This document shows, one piece after another, positions 1 to 7,584 of a DNA stretch of 29,624 nt. Positions within the stretch are counted from its first letter, which is position 1. Each line of letters opens with the position of its first letter. Below the pieces are notes generated by a model. It searched no databases. It had not been told where the DNA came from and worked only from the letters and a program-made list of their open reading frames with translations. Source of the DNA: CAYGLV01 sp964351025 (GTDB lineage: Bacteria > Actinomycetota > Thermoleophilia > Gaiellales > Gaiellaceae); NCBI GenBank assembly GCA_964351025.1, contig CAYGLV010000027.1, positions 1 through 29,624 of the forward strand, read 5' to 3'. The position numbers were made by a program, and so were the translations under genes.

Positions 1-1144
<1,144 letters not shown>

Positions 1145-1182
1145 CGCTCGCGATTGAATCAGAACGGCCTAGGGCCGGGGTT

Positions 1183-2037
1183 TCAGCGCCGGGGCCTCCG
1201 CGCCAGCCGGCGCAGGCCGCGCTCGGTCATTGATGTCCGGGTGGGATCGAAGTGCCCCGTCACAGCCTCGGCGTATGGGCCCGAGACGCGCCGCGCGTAG
1301 GCGCCGAAGCCCTCGGAGCGCAGCGGCGTCCAGTCGTCGCGGTACGGGGCGACGAGGTGCTCGCGGCCGACGCGCTTTGCCGAGAGCAAAAAGGCGAGCC
1401 CCATCCCCGAGGAGACCTCGAGCACGCTCCGCCCTTCCCCTGCCGCCGTTCGGCGCAGCCCCTCGTACACGCGCGAGAGCTCGGCGGGGGTAGGCAGGCC
1501 CGTCGCGTCGTCACGCAGCTCGTCCAGCGACGCCCGCAGCTCGGCCAGCTCGAGCGGCGGCAGGTCGATCAGTCGTGCCGCCCCGCCCGACGTGCCCTCG
1601 AGCGCGCCCAGCAGGTCGTCGAGCGATGTGAGCTCTGCCCCCGGCGCGAGCACACCGGCGCGTTTCAGCTCGTCCACGAGCGTGTCGAGGTAGACGCGCG
1701 ATCCGCGCAGGACGTCGGCCGCCGCGGCGAGTAGCCAGAGCGGCGAGAACCCGAACGCAGCGATCGAGCCGAGCTCGACGACGTTGCCGGCGGTCTTGCG
1801 CACGGCCAGCTCACCGGCCCCGGGCGCGGGCCCTTCGACGCGGCGCCCGTCCTCGACGCCTCCGACGAGCTCGACTGCGATCCGCAGCATGTTCTTCGCA
1901 GTCGCCTCGTAGAAGCGCGAGCGCCGTACGAAGCGCGGGAGGACGAGCTGCGCCACCTCGGTCACGGCGCCGCCGAGCGCGGCTGCGAGGGCGCGTGCCA
2001 AGCGCTCCGGGAGCGAGACGACGAAGCTGGTGCGCAT
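1183..2037 (-). CDS. Conserved-looking protein of unknown function
   Basis: A 284-residue, mostly helical, Ala/Leu/Arg-rich protein that I do not recognise. It has a hydrophobic stretch around AAFGFSPLWLLAAAADVL that could be a membrane-associated helix and no signal peptide. I place the start at ATG 2037 rather than the in-frame GTG at 2070, because a TACCAT box sits exactly 7 bases upstream of that ATG (2045-2050), the arrangement seen at many other starts here. Neither start has a Shine-Dalgarno. The gene is divergent from bolA, and its 3' end faces aconitase with a 38-base gap in the same direction, so the two could be cotranscribed. No function is proposed. Confidence 0.75.
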   Translation of the reverse strand: MRTSFVVSLPERLARALAAALGGAVTEVAQLVLPRFVRRSRFYEATAKNMLRIAVELVGGVEDGRRVEGPAPGAGELAVRKTAGNVVELGSIAAFGFSPLWLLAAAADVLRGSRVYLDTLVDELKRAGVLAPGAELTSLDDLLGALEGTSGGAARLIDLPPLELAELRASLDELRDDATGLPTPAELSRVYEGLRRTAAGEGRSVLEVSSGMGLAFLLSAKRVGREHLVAPYRDDWTPLRSEGFGAYARRVSGPYAEAVTGHFDPTRTSMTERGLRRLARRPRR

Positions 2038-2044
2038 CACCGCA

Positions 2045-2119
2045 ATGGTAGGGACTGCGATCGGCCGCACGAGCTGCGCGCAGGTAAAGGTCTCGTAGCG
2101 TTCGGGGTAGCATGGCTCC
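2045..2119. promoter_or_regulatory. Divergent start region of the 1183-2037 gene and bolA
   Basis: Two -10-like boxes face apart. TACCAT on the minus strand (2045-2050) lies 7 bases before ATG 2037. TAGCAT on the plus strand (2108-2113) lies 6 bases before GTG 2120. With transcription starting about 6-7 bases after the -10, both messages would begin at or next to their start codons. No clear -35 is visible. The assignment rests on position only. Confidence 0.5.
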
Positions 2120-2353
2120 GTGGCGAGCGACCTACTACGAGCCGCACTCGAGAGTGCGTTCCCGGAGGCCGCGGAGATCGCGGTCGTCGACCGGACGGGT
2201 GGCGGCGACCACTTTCACGTGACCGTTGCCAGTCCGCGCTTCGAAGGGCTGCCGCTGCTCGAGCAGCACCGGCTGGTCAACGAGGCCCTCACCGGGCTGC
2301 TGCGCGACGGCACGATCCACGAGCTGCGAATCACGACGAAGGGAACCGCATGA
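2120..2353 (+). CDS. bolA: BolA family protein
   Basis: 77 residues spanning a complete BolA/YrbA fold: an N-terminal helix (LLRAALESAFP), a central strand with DRTGGGDHFHVTVASPRF, and the helix EQHRLVNEALTGLL followed by the LRITTK strand. BolA proteins partner CGFS-type monothiol glutaredoxins and share a 2Fe-2S cluster, with the conserved His contributing to it. The His pair HFH is present here. The stop codon overlaps the glutaredoxin start (ATGA at 2350-2353), so the two are translationally coupled. This is the classic arrangement for a Grx4-BolA iron-sulphur trafficking or sensing complex. Start GTG is chosen because it begins the family N-terminus and lies 6 bases after a TAGCAT box. 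Confidence 0.93.
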   Translation: MASDLLRAALESAFPEAAEIAVVDRTGGGDHFHVTVASPRFEGLPLLEQHRLVNEALTGLLRDGTIHELRITTKGTA

Positions 2354-2709
2354 GCGAGCTGCGCGACCAGATCAAGGAGATCATCGAGTCGGCCCCCGTG
2401 GCCGTCTTCATGAAGGGCACGCCGCAGGCGGTGATGTGCGGGAACTCCGACCGGGCCCTACGAGCGCTGTACGCGCTCGGCGCGCCCGTCACGGCGGTGG
2501 ACATCCTTCCCGACCCGGCGATCCGGGTGGAGCTGTCGGCGCTGTCTGGCTGGCCGACCATTCCACAGGTGTTCGTCAAGGGCGAGCTGATCGGCGGTGC
2601 CGACATCGTCGAGGAGCTCCATGCGAGCGGCGAGCTCGGACAGAAGCTCGAGGCGGCGCTCGGCGAGGCGGCGCACGCCGGTACGGTCGAGGTCGCCGTC
2701 GTCTCCTAG
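2350..2709 (+). CDS. grxD: Grx4-type monothiol glutaredoxin with a CGNS active site
   Basis: 119 residues matching the Grx4/GrxD family, about the usual length. Visible landmarks are VAVFMKGTP (17-25), the active-site Cys30, the cis-Pro region WPTIPQVFVKGELIGG and the helix-start Asp of GGADIVEEL, all used to bind glutathione or a related thiol. Members of this family hold a 2Fe-2S cluster with partner BolA and hand it to acceptor proteins. The canonical CGFS motif reads CGNS here (residues 30-33): the Cys is kept but Phe is replaced by Asn. A C-terminal extension (AAHAGTVEVAVVS) is present. It is coupled to bolA by a 4-base overlap and ends 4 bases inside the convergent membrane-protein gene. 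Confidence 0.93.
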   Translation: MSELRDQIKEIIESAPVAVFMKGTPQAVMCGNSDRALRALYALGAPVTAVDILPDPAIRVELSALSGWPTIPQVFVKGELIGGADIVEELHASGELGQKLEAALGEAAHAGTVEVAVVS

Positions 2710-3917
2710 AACGGTCCGCGCCGGAGTGTGAAGAGCACGGCGCTGCAGGCGAGCGTCGCCGAGAGCAGGACGGCCATCGCCCCGGTGACCGCGAGCGTGC
2801 TCGAGCGTGTGAGCACTCCTGCGGCGAGGAGCTCGACGCCGACCGCGAAGAGCATCCCCTCGGCCAGCCAGAGCCGCCGCGGGTAGAACCAGGCTTGCTT
2901 CGGTCTCGGCCCCGGCGGCCACCAGTGCCAGGCCGAGAGCGCGAGCAGCTTGCCCATGTGTCCGAGCGTCACACCGGCGGCGAAGCCGACGAGGAGCAGA
3001 ACGACGTAGGCCGGGCCGGCGCGCCACGGATCGACGACGCCCACGAGCGCGAGCAGGCCCAGTGCAGCGGCCTGCACGAGAAACAGGGCGCCGGCGAGGA
3101 AGTGGACGAGCGGCCCTTCGACGCCCTGGGTGCGGAACTCGCGCCCGACGCGGGCGAGCAGCGCGACGAAGCGCGCGAGCACGGCGCCCGCGACGGCAGC
3201 GCCCACGAGCGTCAGCGCGACGACCCCGGCAGCGAGCCCTGCGAGCAGGAGCCAGAGCCCGGCGGTGAGCGCGAGCTCGTCGAGCGGGAGGCGGCGGGGC
3301 GGCTCGGACGGAGCGAGTGCCAGCATCGGTCCGAGCGTCCTCCCGACCGTCACGATCAAGAGCACGAGCCACCCCACGACGGCCAAGTGCAGATGGACGA
3401 GCAGGGCCTGCGGGAAGGCGATTCCGAGCAGATCGGGGTTGCCGAAGAGCGCCGCGCCGGCGGTGAGCGCCAGCGCCGCGTGCAGCGCCGAGAAGGCGAC
3501 GCCGGTCCGGCTCGCGAGCAATGTGCGTCCGCGCGGGGCGCGCACGACGAGCCAGCCGATCTGCACCAGGACGAGCAGGAGCCCCGCCGAGAGGAGGCCG
3601 GTGCCCATCTGGAAGAGCGCGCCGGCACCGCCGTAGGCGAGCTCGTGCGCGACGAGCGGCCCGCCGCCGGCGAGCAGCGGCAGCGCGACCAGGTGGAGCC
3701 GGCCCGGGGGCAGGCCGGAGCGGAGGAGGATCGGCAGGATGTGCAGCACCGCTCCGGTGACGGCGAGCGGCAGGAAGCCCACTGCGACGAGGTGCGTCGC
3801 GAGCAGGACGTCTCCGGAGAGCGGAGAGCCGCCGCCGAGGTCGCGGGCGGCGGCCAGCCCGGCGATCGCGGCGGCGAGCCAACCCGCCGAGGCGACGGCG
3901 AGATAGGCGGCGACCAC
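2706..3917 (-). CDS. Polytopic membrane protein with conserved-looking histidines (haem-copper oxidase subunit I-like or NnrS-like)
   Basis: 403 residues and roughly eleven hydrophobic segments. Histidines sit inside or at the edge of the membrane helices: His42 (THLVAVGFLPLAVTG), His59 (VLHILP), His91, His146, and the pair His175/His177 in VHLHLAVVGWL, plus HMGKLL near the C-terminus. This pattern recalls short haem-binding relatives of cbb3/NorB subunit I and the NnrS family, but the full haem-copper motif set is not present, so an oxidase function should not be assumed. The GTG start at 3917 lies directly before the first membrane helix and has no good ribosome site. No electron-transfer gene is adjacent. 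The general class is likely; the specific role is unknown. Confidence 0.7.
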   Translation of the reverse strand: MVAAYLAVASAGWLAAAIAGLAAARDLGGGSPLSGDVLLATHLVAVGFLPLAVTGAVLHILPILLRSGLPPGRLHLVALPLLAGGGPLVAHELAYGGAGALFQMGTGLLSAGLLLVLVQIGWLVVRAPRGRTLLASRTGVAFSALHAALALTAGAALFGNPDLLGIAFPQALLVHLHLAVVGWLVLLIVTVGRTLGPMLALAPSEPPRRLPLDELALTAGLWLLLAGLAAGVVALTLVGAAVAGAVLARFVALLARVGREFRTQGVEGPLVHFLAGALFLVQAAALGLLALVGVVDPWRAGPAYVVLLLVGFAAGVTLGHMGKLLALSAWHWWPPGPRPKQAWFYPRRLWLAEGMLFAVGVELLAAGVLTRSSTLAVTGAMAVLLSATLACSAVLFTLRRGPF

Positions 3918-4080
3918 AGCCCAAGGGGCCGGGCTGCCAACCCGCCGTCCGTCGGCCTTCCGCTGCGTGCTCGTCTCGTCCGTGGCAGAGGATTCTCGCA
4001 GCCGGCTCCACGGACGCCACGATGGCAGCGTCTGTCGGGATCGCCGACCCGCACTCGCGGCTCCAGCACTGGCCGGGGGA
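3918..4080. other. Intergenic stretch between divergent genes
   Basis: About 160 bases between the membrane-protein start (minus) and the most likely start area of the STAS gene (plus). The reading frame of the STAS gene is open through it from GTG 3967, but the residues it would encode (Arg/His/Ala-rich) do not look like protein. I find no clear promoter box or repeat. Confidence 0.4.
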
Positions 4081-4596
4081 TTGCGAGGGGCGACGTTATC
4101 GCACGACCGACACCAAGATCACGTTCCGGACGTCTCGTACACGCTTGACTTGCAGCGAGCGCATCCTGCGGGCGGCACGTTCGTGCTGTCCATCGTCGGT
4201 GACATCGATGAGCGCACGGCCGGGCTCTTCGAGGCAGGGCTCGACCGGTTCGCGGATCAGGCGGGCACGCTCGTCGTCGACCTGACGCCGTGCACGTCCA
4301 TCTCCTCCGCCGGTCTGCGCGTGCTCTCGCGTCGGCAGCGAGACCTGCGCGGCGGCACGTCGCTCGTCCTCGTCGCGCGCGATCCGTACGTGCTGAGGCT
4401 GCTCGAGCTCCTGGATCTTGCGGGAAGGGTGTCGGTGCACCCGAGCGTCGAGAGCGCGCTCGCGTTGACGGCGCGCCCCGAGTTGGAGCTCGTCCCTGCC
4501 GTGACCGGCGGCGACGAACGCACGAGCGACGGCTCGCTCGAGCCGGGCTTCCGCATCGTGGAGGAACAGCGCATGTATTCGTCTGCATGGCTCTAG
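4081..4596 (+). CDS. STAS-domain protein, anti-sigma factor antagonist-like
   Basis: The core, from about YTLDLQRAHP to LDLAGRVSVHPSVESALAL, is a complete STAS fold: strand FVLSIVGDID, helix DRFADQ, strand TLVVDLTPCTSISSAGLRVLSRRQ and strand SLVLVARD. The Ser-Ser before AGLRVL occupies the place of the phosphorylated serine in SpoIIAA/RsbV. Such proteins bind anti-sigma kinases and release a sigma factor when dephosphorylated. A C-terminal tail of about 45 residues (LELVPAVTGGDERTSDGSLEP onward) is extra. No partner kinase or phosphatase is adjacent. The start is uncertain: TTG 4081 keeps the first beta strand and is preferred, GTG 3967 would add an unlikely leader, and TTG 4150 would remove the first strand. 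Confidence 0.8.
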   Translation: MRGATLSHDRHQDHVPDVSYTLDLQRAHPAGGTFVLSIVGDIDERTAGLFEAGLDRFADQAGTLVVDLTPCTSISSAGLRVLSRRQRDLRGGTSLVLVARDPYVLRLLELLDLAGRVSVHPSVESALALTARPELELVPAVTGGDERTSDGSLEPGFRIVEEQRMYSSAWL

Positions 4597-4630
4597 ACGC
4601 TCGCACCGGCGCCAGCGGCACAACGGTCGC

Positions 4631-4680
4631 TTAACGCGCCCTAACCCGGCCCTAACCTGGCCGGATCTATAACGAGTGTC
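4631..4680 (+). promoter_or_regulatory. htrA promoter with TAAC direct repeats
   Basis: TAAC occurs three times in register at 4632-4635, 4642-4645 and 4653-4656, each followed by a similar C/G-rich tail (spacing 10 and 11 bases, one helical turn). This is the usual geometry of OmpR/PhoB-type response-regulator sites. A -10-like TATAAC at 4668-4673 follows and ends 7 bases before the GTG start. The -35 position has no consensus hexamer, so the repeats would substitute for it, as PHO boxes do. There is no Shine-Dalgarno, so the message is probably leaderless. The regulator is not in the window. Confidence 0.6.
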
Positions 4681-5883
4681 GTGAAGGGCAGGAACACTCT
4701 CGGTCGCAGCGCCGGCCTCGTCGCCGCAGCTCTCCTCGGCGGTGCCGTCGCGATCTCGGGAGCAGCCCTCGTCGGCGACCTCGGCGGCGGCACGACGACG
4801 GTTATCCGCGAGTCGTCGCCGCCGCCCGCCGGCGCAACGACGGCAGTGGTGGGTGACAGCGACGCCCTCTCGATCAACGAGATCTACCGCCGCTCGGCTC
4901 CCGGTGTCGTCCAGATCACTTCGACAGCGAAGGCGGGCACCCAGGCCGACCCCTTCTTCGGCACGCCGTTCTCGACAGGTCCGCAGCAGGCGCTCGGCTC
5001 GGGGTTCGTGCTCGACAGAGCCGGCCACATCGTTACGAACTACCACGTGGTCGAGGGCGCCGACGACATCGAGGTCTCGTTCTCCAGCCAGGACACCCTG
5101 AAGGCGCGCGTTGTGGGCACTGACCCGTCCACCGACCTGGCCGTCCTCCTGGTCGACACGAGCGCCCGAGCGCTCACGCCTTTGCCTCTCGGCGACTCCG
5201 ACGGCGTGAGCGTCGGCGACCAGGTGGTCGCCATCGGCAACCCCTTCGGCCTCGACCGCACCGCGACGGCGGGCATCGTCAGCGCCCTACAGCGCGATGT
5301 CACGGCGCCGAACGGCTACACGATCGACCACGTCATCCAGACGGATGCGCAGATCAACTCGGGGAACTCGGGTGGCCCGCTGCTGAGCGCGCGCGGCGAG
5401 GTGATCGGCGTCAACTCGCAGATCGTGACGGCCCAGGGCTCGACGGGCAACGTGGGCATCGGCTTCGCGATTCCCTCGAACACGGTCAAGAGCGTCGCCG
5501 CGCAGCTGATCAAGTCCGGCAGAGTCGAGCGTGCGTTTCTCGGTGTCGGTGTGCGCCCGATCGGGCCCGAGCTCGCGCGGACGTTCCGGCTGCCGGTGGA
5601 CGCGGGCCTGCTCGTCGAGACCGTCGTGAGCGGGAGCGGCGCGGCGATGGCCGGGCTGAAGGGCGGCAACACGAAAGTCGTCGTCGCCGGCGAGAGCTAC
5701 ACGCTCGGCGGCGACGTGATCAGCGCCGTGGACGGCGAGCAGCTGACGACGCTCGAGGAGCTGCGCGGCTTCCTGGCCACGCGCACGCCGGGCGACACGA
5801 TCTCGCTCGAGATCCGCCGCGGAGAGAAGAAGTTGACGCTCCGTGTCGAGCTCGGGCGGCAGCCCGCCTCGCCCCAGGGCTGA
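4681..5883 (+). CDS. htrA: HtrA/DegP-like trypsin-type serine protease with PDZ domain
   Basis: 400 residues. A basic start is followed by a single hydrophobic helix (about 11-32), acting as signal anchor or signal peptide, and then a Gly/Thr/Pro-rich linker. The trypsin-like domain (about 64-275) carries the full catalytic triad: His122 in NYHVVEG, Asp152 in STDLAVL and Ser230 in NSGNSGGPL. A C-terminal PDZ domain (about 285-390: FLGVGVRPIGPELARTF, AGLLVETVVSGSGAAMAGLKGG, GDVISAVDGEQLTT) follows. HtrA proteases degrade or refold damaged extracytoplasmic proteins. Bacterial htrA genes are commonly controlled by envelope-stress two-component systems, which fits the direct repeats just upstream. 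GTG 4681 is the only start that keeps the membrane helix. Confidence 0.95.
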   Translation: MKGRNTLGRSAGLVAAALLGGAVAISGAALVGDLGGGTTTVIRESSPPPAGATTAVVGDSDALSINEIYRRSAPGVVQITSTAKAGTQADPFFGTPFSTGPQQALGSGFVLDRAGHIVTNYHVVEGADDIEVSFSSQDTLKARVVGTDPSTDLAVLLVDTSARALTPLPLGDSDGVSVGDQVVAIGNPFGLDRTATAGIVSALQRDVTAPNGYTIDHVIQTDAQINSGNSGGPLLSARGEVIGVNSQIVTAQGSTGNVGIGFAIPSNTVKSVAAQLIKSGRVERAFLGVGVRPIGPELARTFRLPVDAGLLVETVVSGSGAAMAGLKGGNTKVVVAGESYTLGGDVISAVDGEQLTTLEELRGFLATRTPGDTISLEIRRGEKKLTLRVELGRQPASPQG

Positions 5884-5921
5884 CGGCCCGCTGCTCGTTC
5901 TGTGGCTAGGCTTAGCTGTCA

Positions 5922-6290
5922 ATGGAGAGTGGCGAGGGGCTCCGGCCGGGACGTGCGACCCTCGAGTCCGAGGACGCGTTCGAGCTGGAGGACGAGGAGC
6001 TGTGGGCCGGGGACGATTCCGGGGACCATTCGGGCTGGCACTGCGTCCGCACCGATCCGTTCCCGTGCCCCGGTGGTGGCTGCGTCTTCGTCGCCGACTT
6101 CATGACCGCAGCCCACCTCATCCTCGTGTGGGAAGAGCGCGACGACCCGAACCTCCTGTGGCATGCGCAGCGCGCGAAGGAGGTGGGGCGGAACCCACGC
6201 ATCGTCGCCTACGAGGCGGGCTTCGGCCCGAGCGCGTCGTACTACGCGTGGGAGGCCGCCGGCCGTCCCGTGCACGGCGTCCGGCGTTGA
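5922..6290 (+). CDS. Small protein of unknown function with Cys-rich CVRTDPFPCPGGGC segment
   Basis: 122 residues that I do not recognise. The first 37 are strongly acidic. Then comes WHCVRTDPFPCPGGGCVFVADFMTAAHLILVW, containing three cysteines (one C-x7-C and one C-x4-C spacing) and a histidine, a possible metal site. The remainder (YEAGFGPSASYYAWEAAGRPVHG) is aromatic and Gly-rich. No signal peptide or membrane helix. Its stop overlaps the TTG start of the GCS2 ligase (TTGA), so the two are translationally coupled and may be functionally linked. A TAGGCT box at 5907-5912 lies 9 bases before the ATG. Confidence 0.75.
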   Translation: MESGEGLRPGRATLESEDAFELEDEELWAGDDSGDHSGWHCVRTDPFPCPGGGCVFVADFMTAAHLILVWEERDDPNLLWHAQRAKEVGRNPRIVAYEAGFGPSASYYAWEAAGRPVHGVRR

Positions 6291-7303
6291 GCCACGCCTT
6301 CGGGCGTGCCTTCACGCTCGGGGTCGAGGAGGAGCTGCTGCTGCTCGACGCAGGGACGCTCGAGCTCGAGCCGGCTGTCGAGCGCGTCGTGCCGGAGCCC
6401 ACGGAGCGGCTGAAGACAGAGCTCTTCGCGTGTCTCGCCGAGACGACCACGGGGATCTGCGAGAGCGCGGACGAGGTGCTCGGGGAGTTGCGGGCGCTCC
6501 GCGACGAGCTCGCGCAGCGGGCCGAGCCGCTCGGCGTCGTCGTGGCCGCGTCCGGCGCGCACCCGTTCGGCCGCGGCGCCGGCCAGCGGATCGTCGAGGG
6601 GCCCGTCTACCGGAAGATGCAGGCGTCCCTGGGTGAGGCGATCTATCGCCAGCTCGTCTGCGGCCTGCACGTCCACGTCGGCATGCCGGGCCCGGAAGCC
6701 TGTCTGCGTGCGTTCGAGGGTGTGCTGCCATGGCTGCCCGTCCTGCTCTCGATGTCGGCCAACTCGCCCTACCTCGAGGGGTCGGCGGGTCCGCCTTCGG
6801 GCCGCGCCCAGCGGCTCGCCGAGCTGCCGCGCGCGGAGGCGCCGCCCGGTTTCGGCTCGTGGGAGGAGTTCGAGACGTTCGCCGGGCAACCCGACTTCAA
6901 CCGCATGTGGTGGGACGCGCGCCCGCATCCCGGCTACGGAACGCTCGAGGTGCGCATTGCGGACCAGCAGACCGACGTTCGCCGGTCGGCCGGCTTCGCC
7001 GCACTCGTCCAGGCGCTCGCCGCGACCGCGGCCGACGGCGAGGGAGCGCCCGAGCCGTACGATCGTGCGCTGTACGCGCGCCGGCGCGCCGGCGCGGCGC
7101 TCGCTTCGCCGGACCCAAGAGATGTCCGGCGCCTCGCGGCCCTCGTCGAGCCCACGGCCCGCCGCCTCGGCGGCTGGGGCCTCGTCGTAGAGCTGCTCGC
7201 CGGGCCGCCCGAGTGCGAGCGCCAGCTGCAGGTCGGGCGCGCGGAGGGGCTCCGAGCCGTCACGGCGGACCTCGTCGAGCGCTCGCATCTACGATCCGGC
7301 TAG
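6287..7303 (+). CDS. Carboxylate-amine ligase of the GCS2 (YbdK / glutamate-cysteine ligase 2) family
   Basis: 338 residues, slightly shorter than E. coli YbdK. Family landmarks are FTLGVEEELLLLD at the N-terminus, LVCGLHVHVGMPG near the middle, FNRMWWDARPHPGYGTLEVRIADQQTDV and a C-terminal helical region. GCS2 enzymes use ATP to join glutamate to an amine; several make gamma-glutamylcysteine, and the actinobacterial relative EgtA does so for ergothioneine. The substrate here cannot be read from sequence. Start TTG 6287 overlaps the preceding stop and begins six codons before the first conserved strand. No better in-frame start is nearer. An HMA protein follows immediately and a redox sigma factor is close, which suggests thiol metabolism. 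Confidence 0.88.
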   Translation: MSHAFGRAFTLGVEEELLLLDAGTLELEPAVERVVPEPTERLKTELFACLAETTTGICESADEVLGELRALRDELAQRAEPLGVVVAASGAHPFGRGAGQRIVEGPVYRKMQASLGEAIYRQLVCGLHVHVGMPGPEACLRAFEGVLPWLPVLLSMSANSPYLEGSAGPPSGRAQRLAELPRAEAPPGFGSWEEFETFAGQPDFNRMWWDARPHPGYGTLEVRIADQQTDVRRSAGFAALVQALAATAADGEGAPEPYDRALYARRRAGAALASPDPRDVRRLAALVEPTARRLGGWGLVVELLAGPPECERQLQVGRAEGLRAVTADLVERSHLRSG

Positions 7304-7522
7304 ATGGCGCTGCAAACCGACACGATTCACGTCGCCGGCATCCGCTGCGAGCGGTGCGTCGCGAGGCTCGCAGCCGCTCTCCAGGGGCAGAACGGGTTGG
7401 AGAGCGCAAACGCCAACCTCATGGGCCAGGTGCAGCTCGCCTGGGACGACGAGAAGACGTCGAAGGACGCTCTGCTCGCGCTGATGGCGCAGTCCGGCTT
7501 TCGCGAGGTAGCTCCGATCTGA
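7304..7522 (+). CDS. Heavy-metal-associated (HMA, CopZ-like) domain protein
   Basis: 72 residues forming one ferredoxin-like HMA domain: strand DTIHVAGIRCERC, helix VARLAAALQGQNG, strand SANANLMGQVQLAWD and a final helix KDALLALMAQSGF. The metal-binding CxxC is present (CERC, residues 15-18), though the usual preceding Met of GMTCxxC is Ile-Arg. Such proteins carry copper or other soft metals, usually to a P-type ATPase, but none is nearby. The ATG directly abuts the ligase stop codon, so it is read from the same message. Binding of a thiol metabolite or zinc is also possible. Confidence 0.85.
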   Translation: MALQTDTIHVAGIRCERCVARLAAALQGQNGLESANANLMGQVQLAWDDEKTSKDALLALMAQSGFREVAPI

Positions 7523-7523
7523 G

Positions 7524-7584
7524 GGGAATAGCGCCGTTCCGGCGCTCGTTGCACTCCTCAGTAAGACGTTGCTACGGTAGCCCC
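7524..7584 (+). promoter_or_regulatory. sigma-R-type autoregulatory promoter and second -10 box
   Basis: GGAAT at 7525-7529 (preceded by G, giving GGGAAT) is followed by exactly 18 bases and then GTT at 7548-7550. This is the consensus GGAAT-N18-GTT recognised by actinobacterial sigma-R/sigma-H. It lies just before a gene whose product is of that sigma class, so positive autoregulation is the natural reading. Nearer the gene, TACGGT at 7573-7578 ends 6 bases before the GTG start and could be a separate housekeeping, leaderless promoter. Confidence 0.8.
7530..7546 (+). terminator. Short hairpin after the HMA gene, inside the sigma-R promoter spacer
   Basis: AGCGCC and GGCGCT form a perfect 6-bp stem with a 5-base loop, 7 bases after the HMA stop codon. 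It is followed by CGTTG but no U-run, so it would be a weak terminator. It occupies the spacer of the GGAAT-N18-GTT promoter, so one sequence may serve both purposes. Confidence 0.35.

Noticed and set aside
2226..4148. Very long plus-strand open frame (640 codons) opposite the membrane-protein gene
   Set aside because: Its product is a low-complexity Arg/Glu/Gly string. The opposite strand encodes a proper polytopic membrane protein. It is the usual antisense frame of a high-GC gene.
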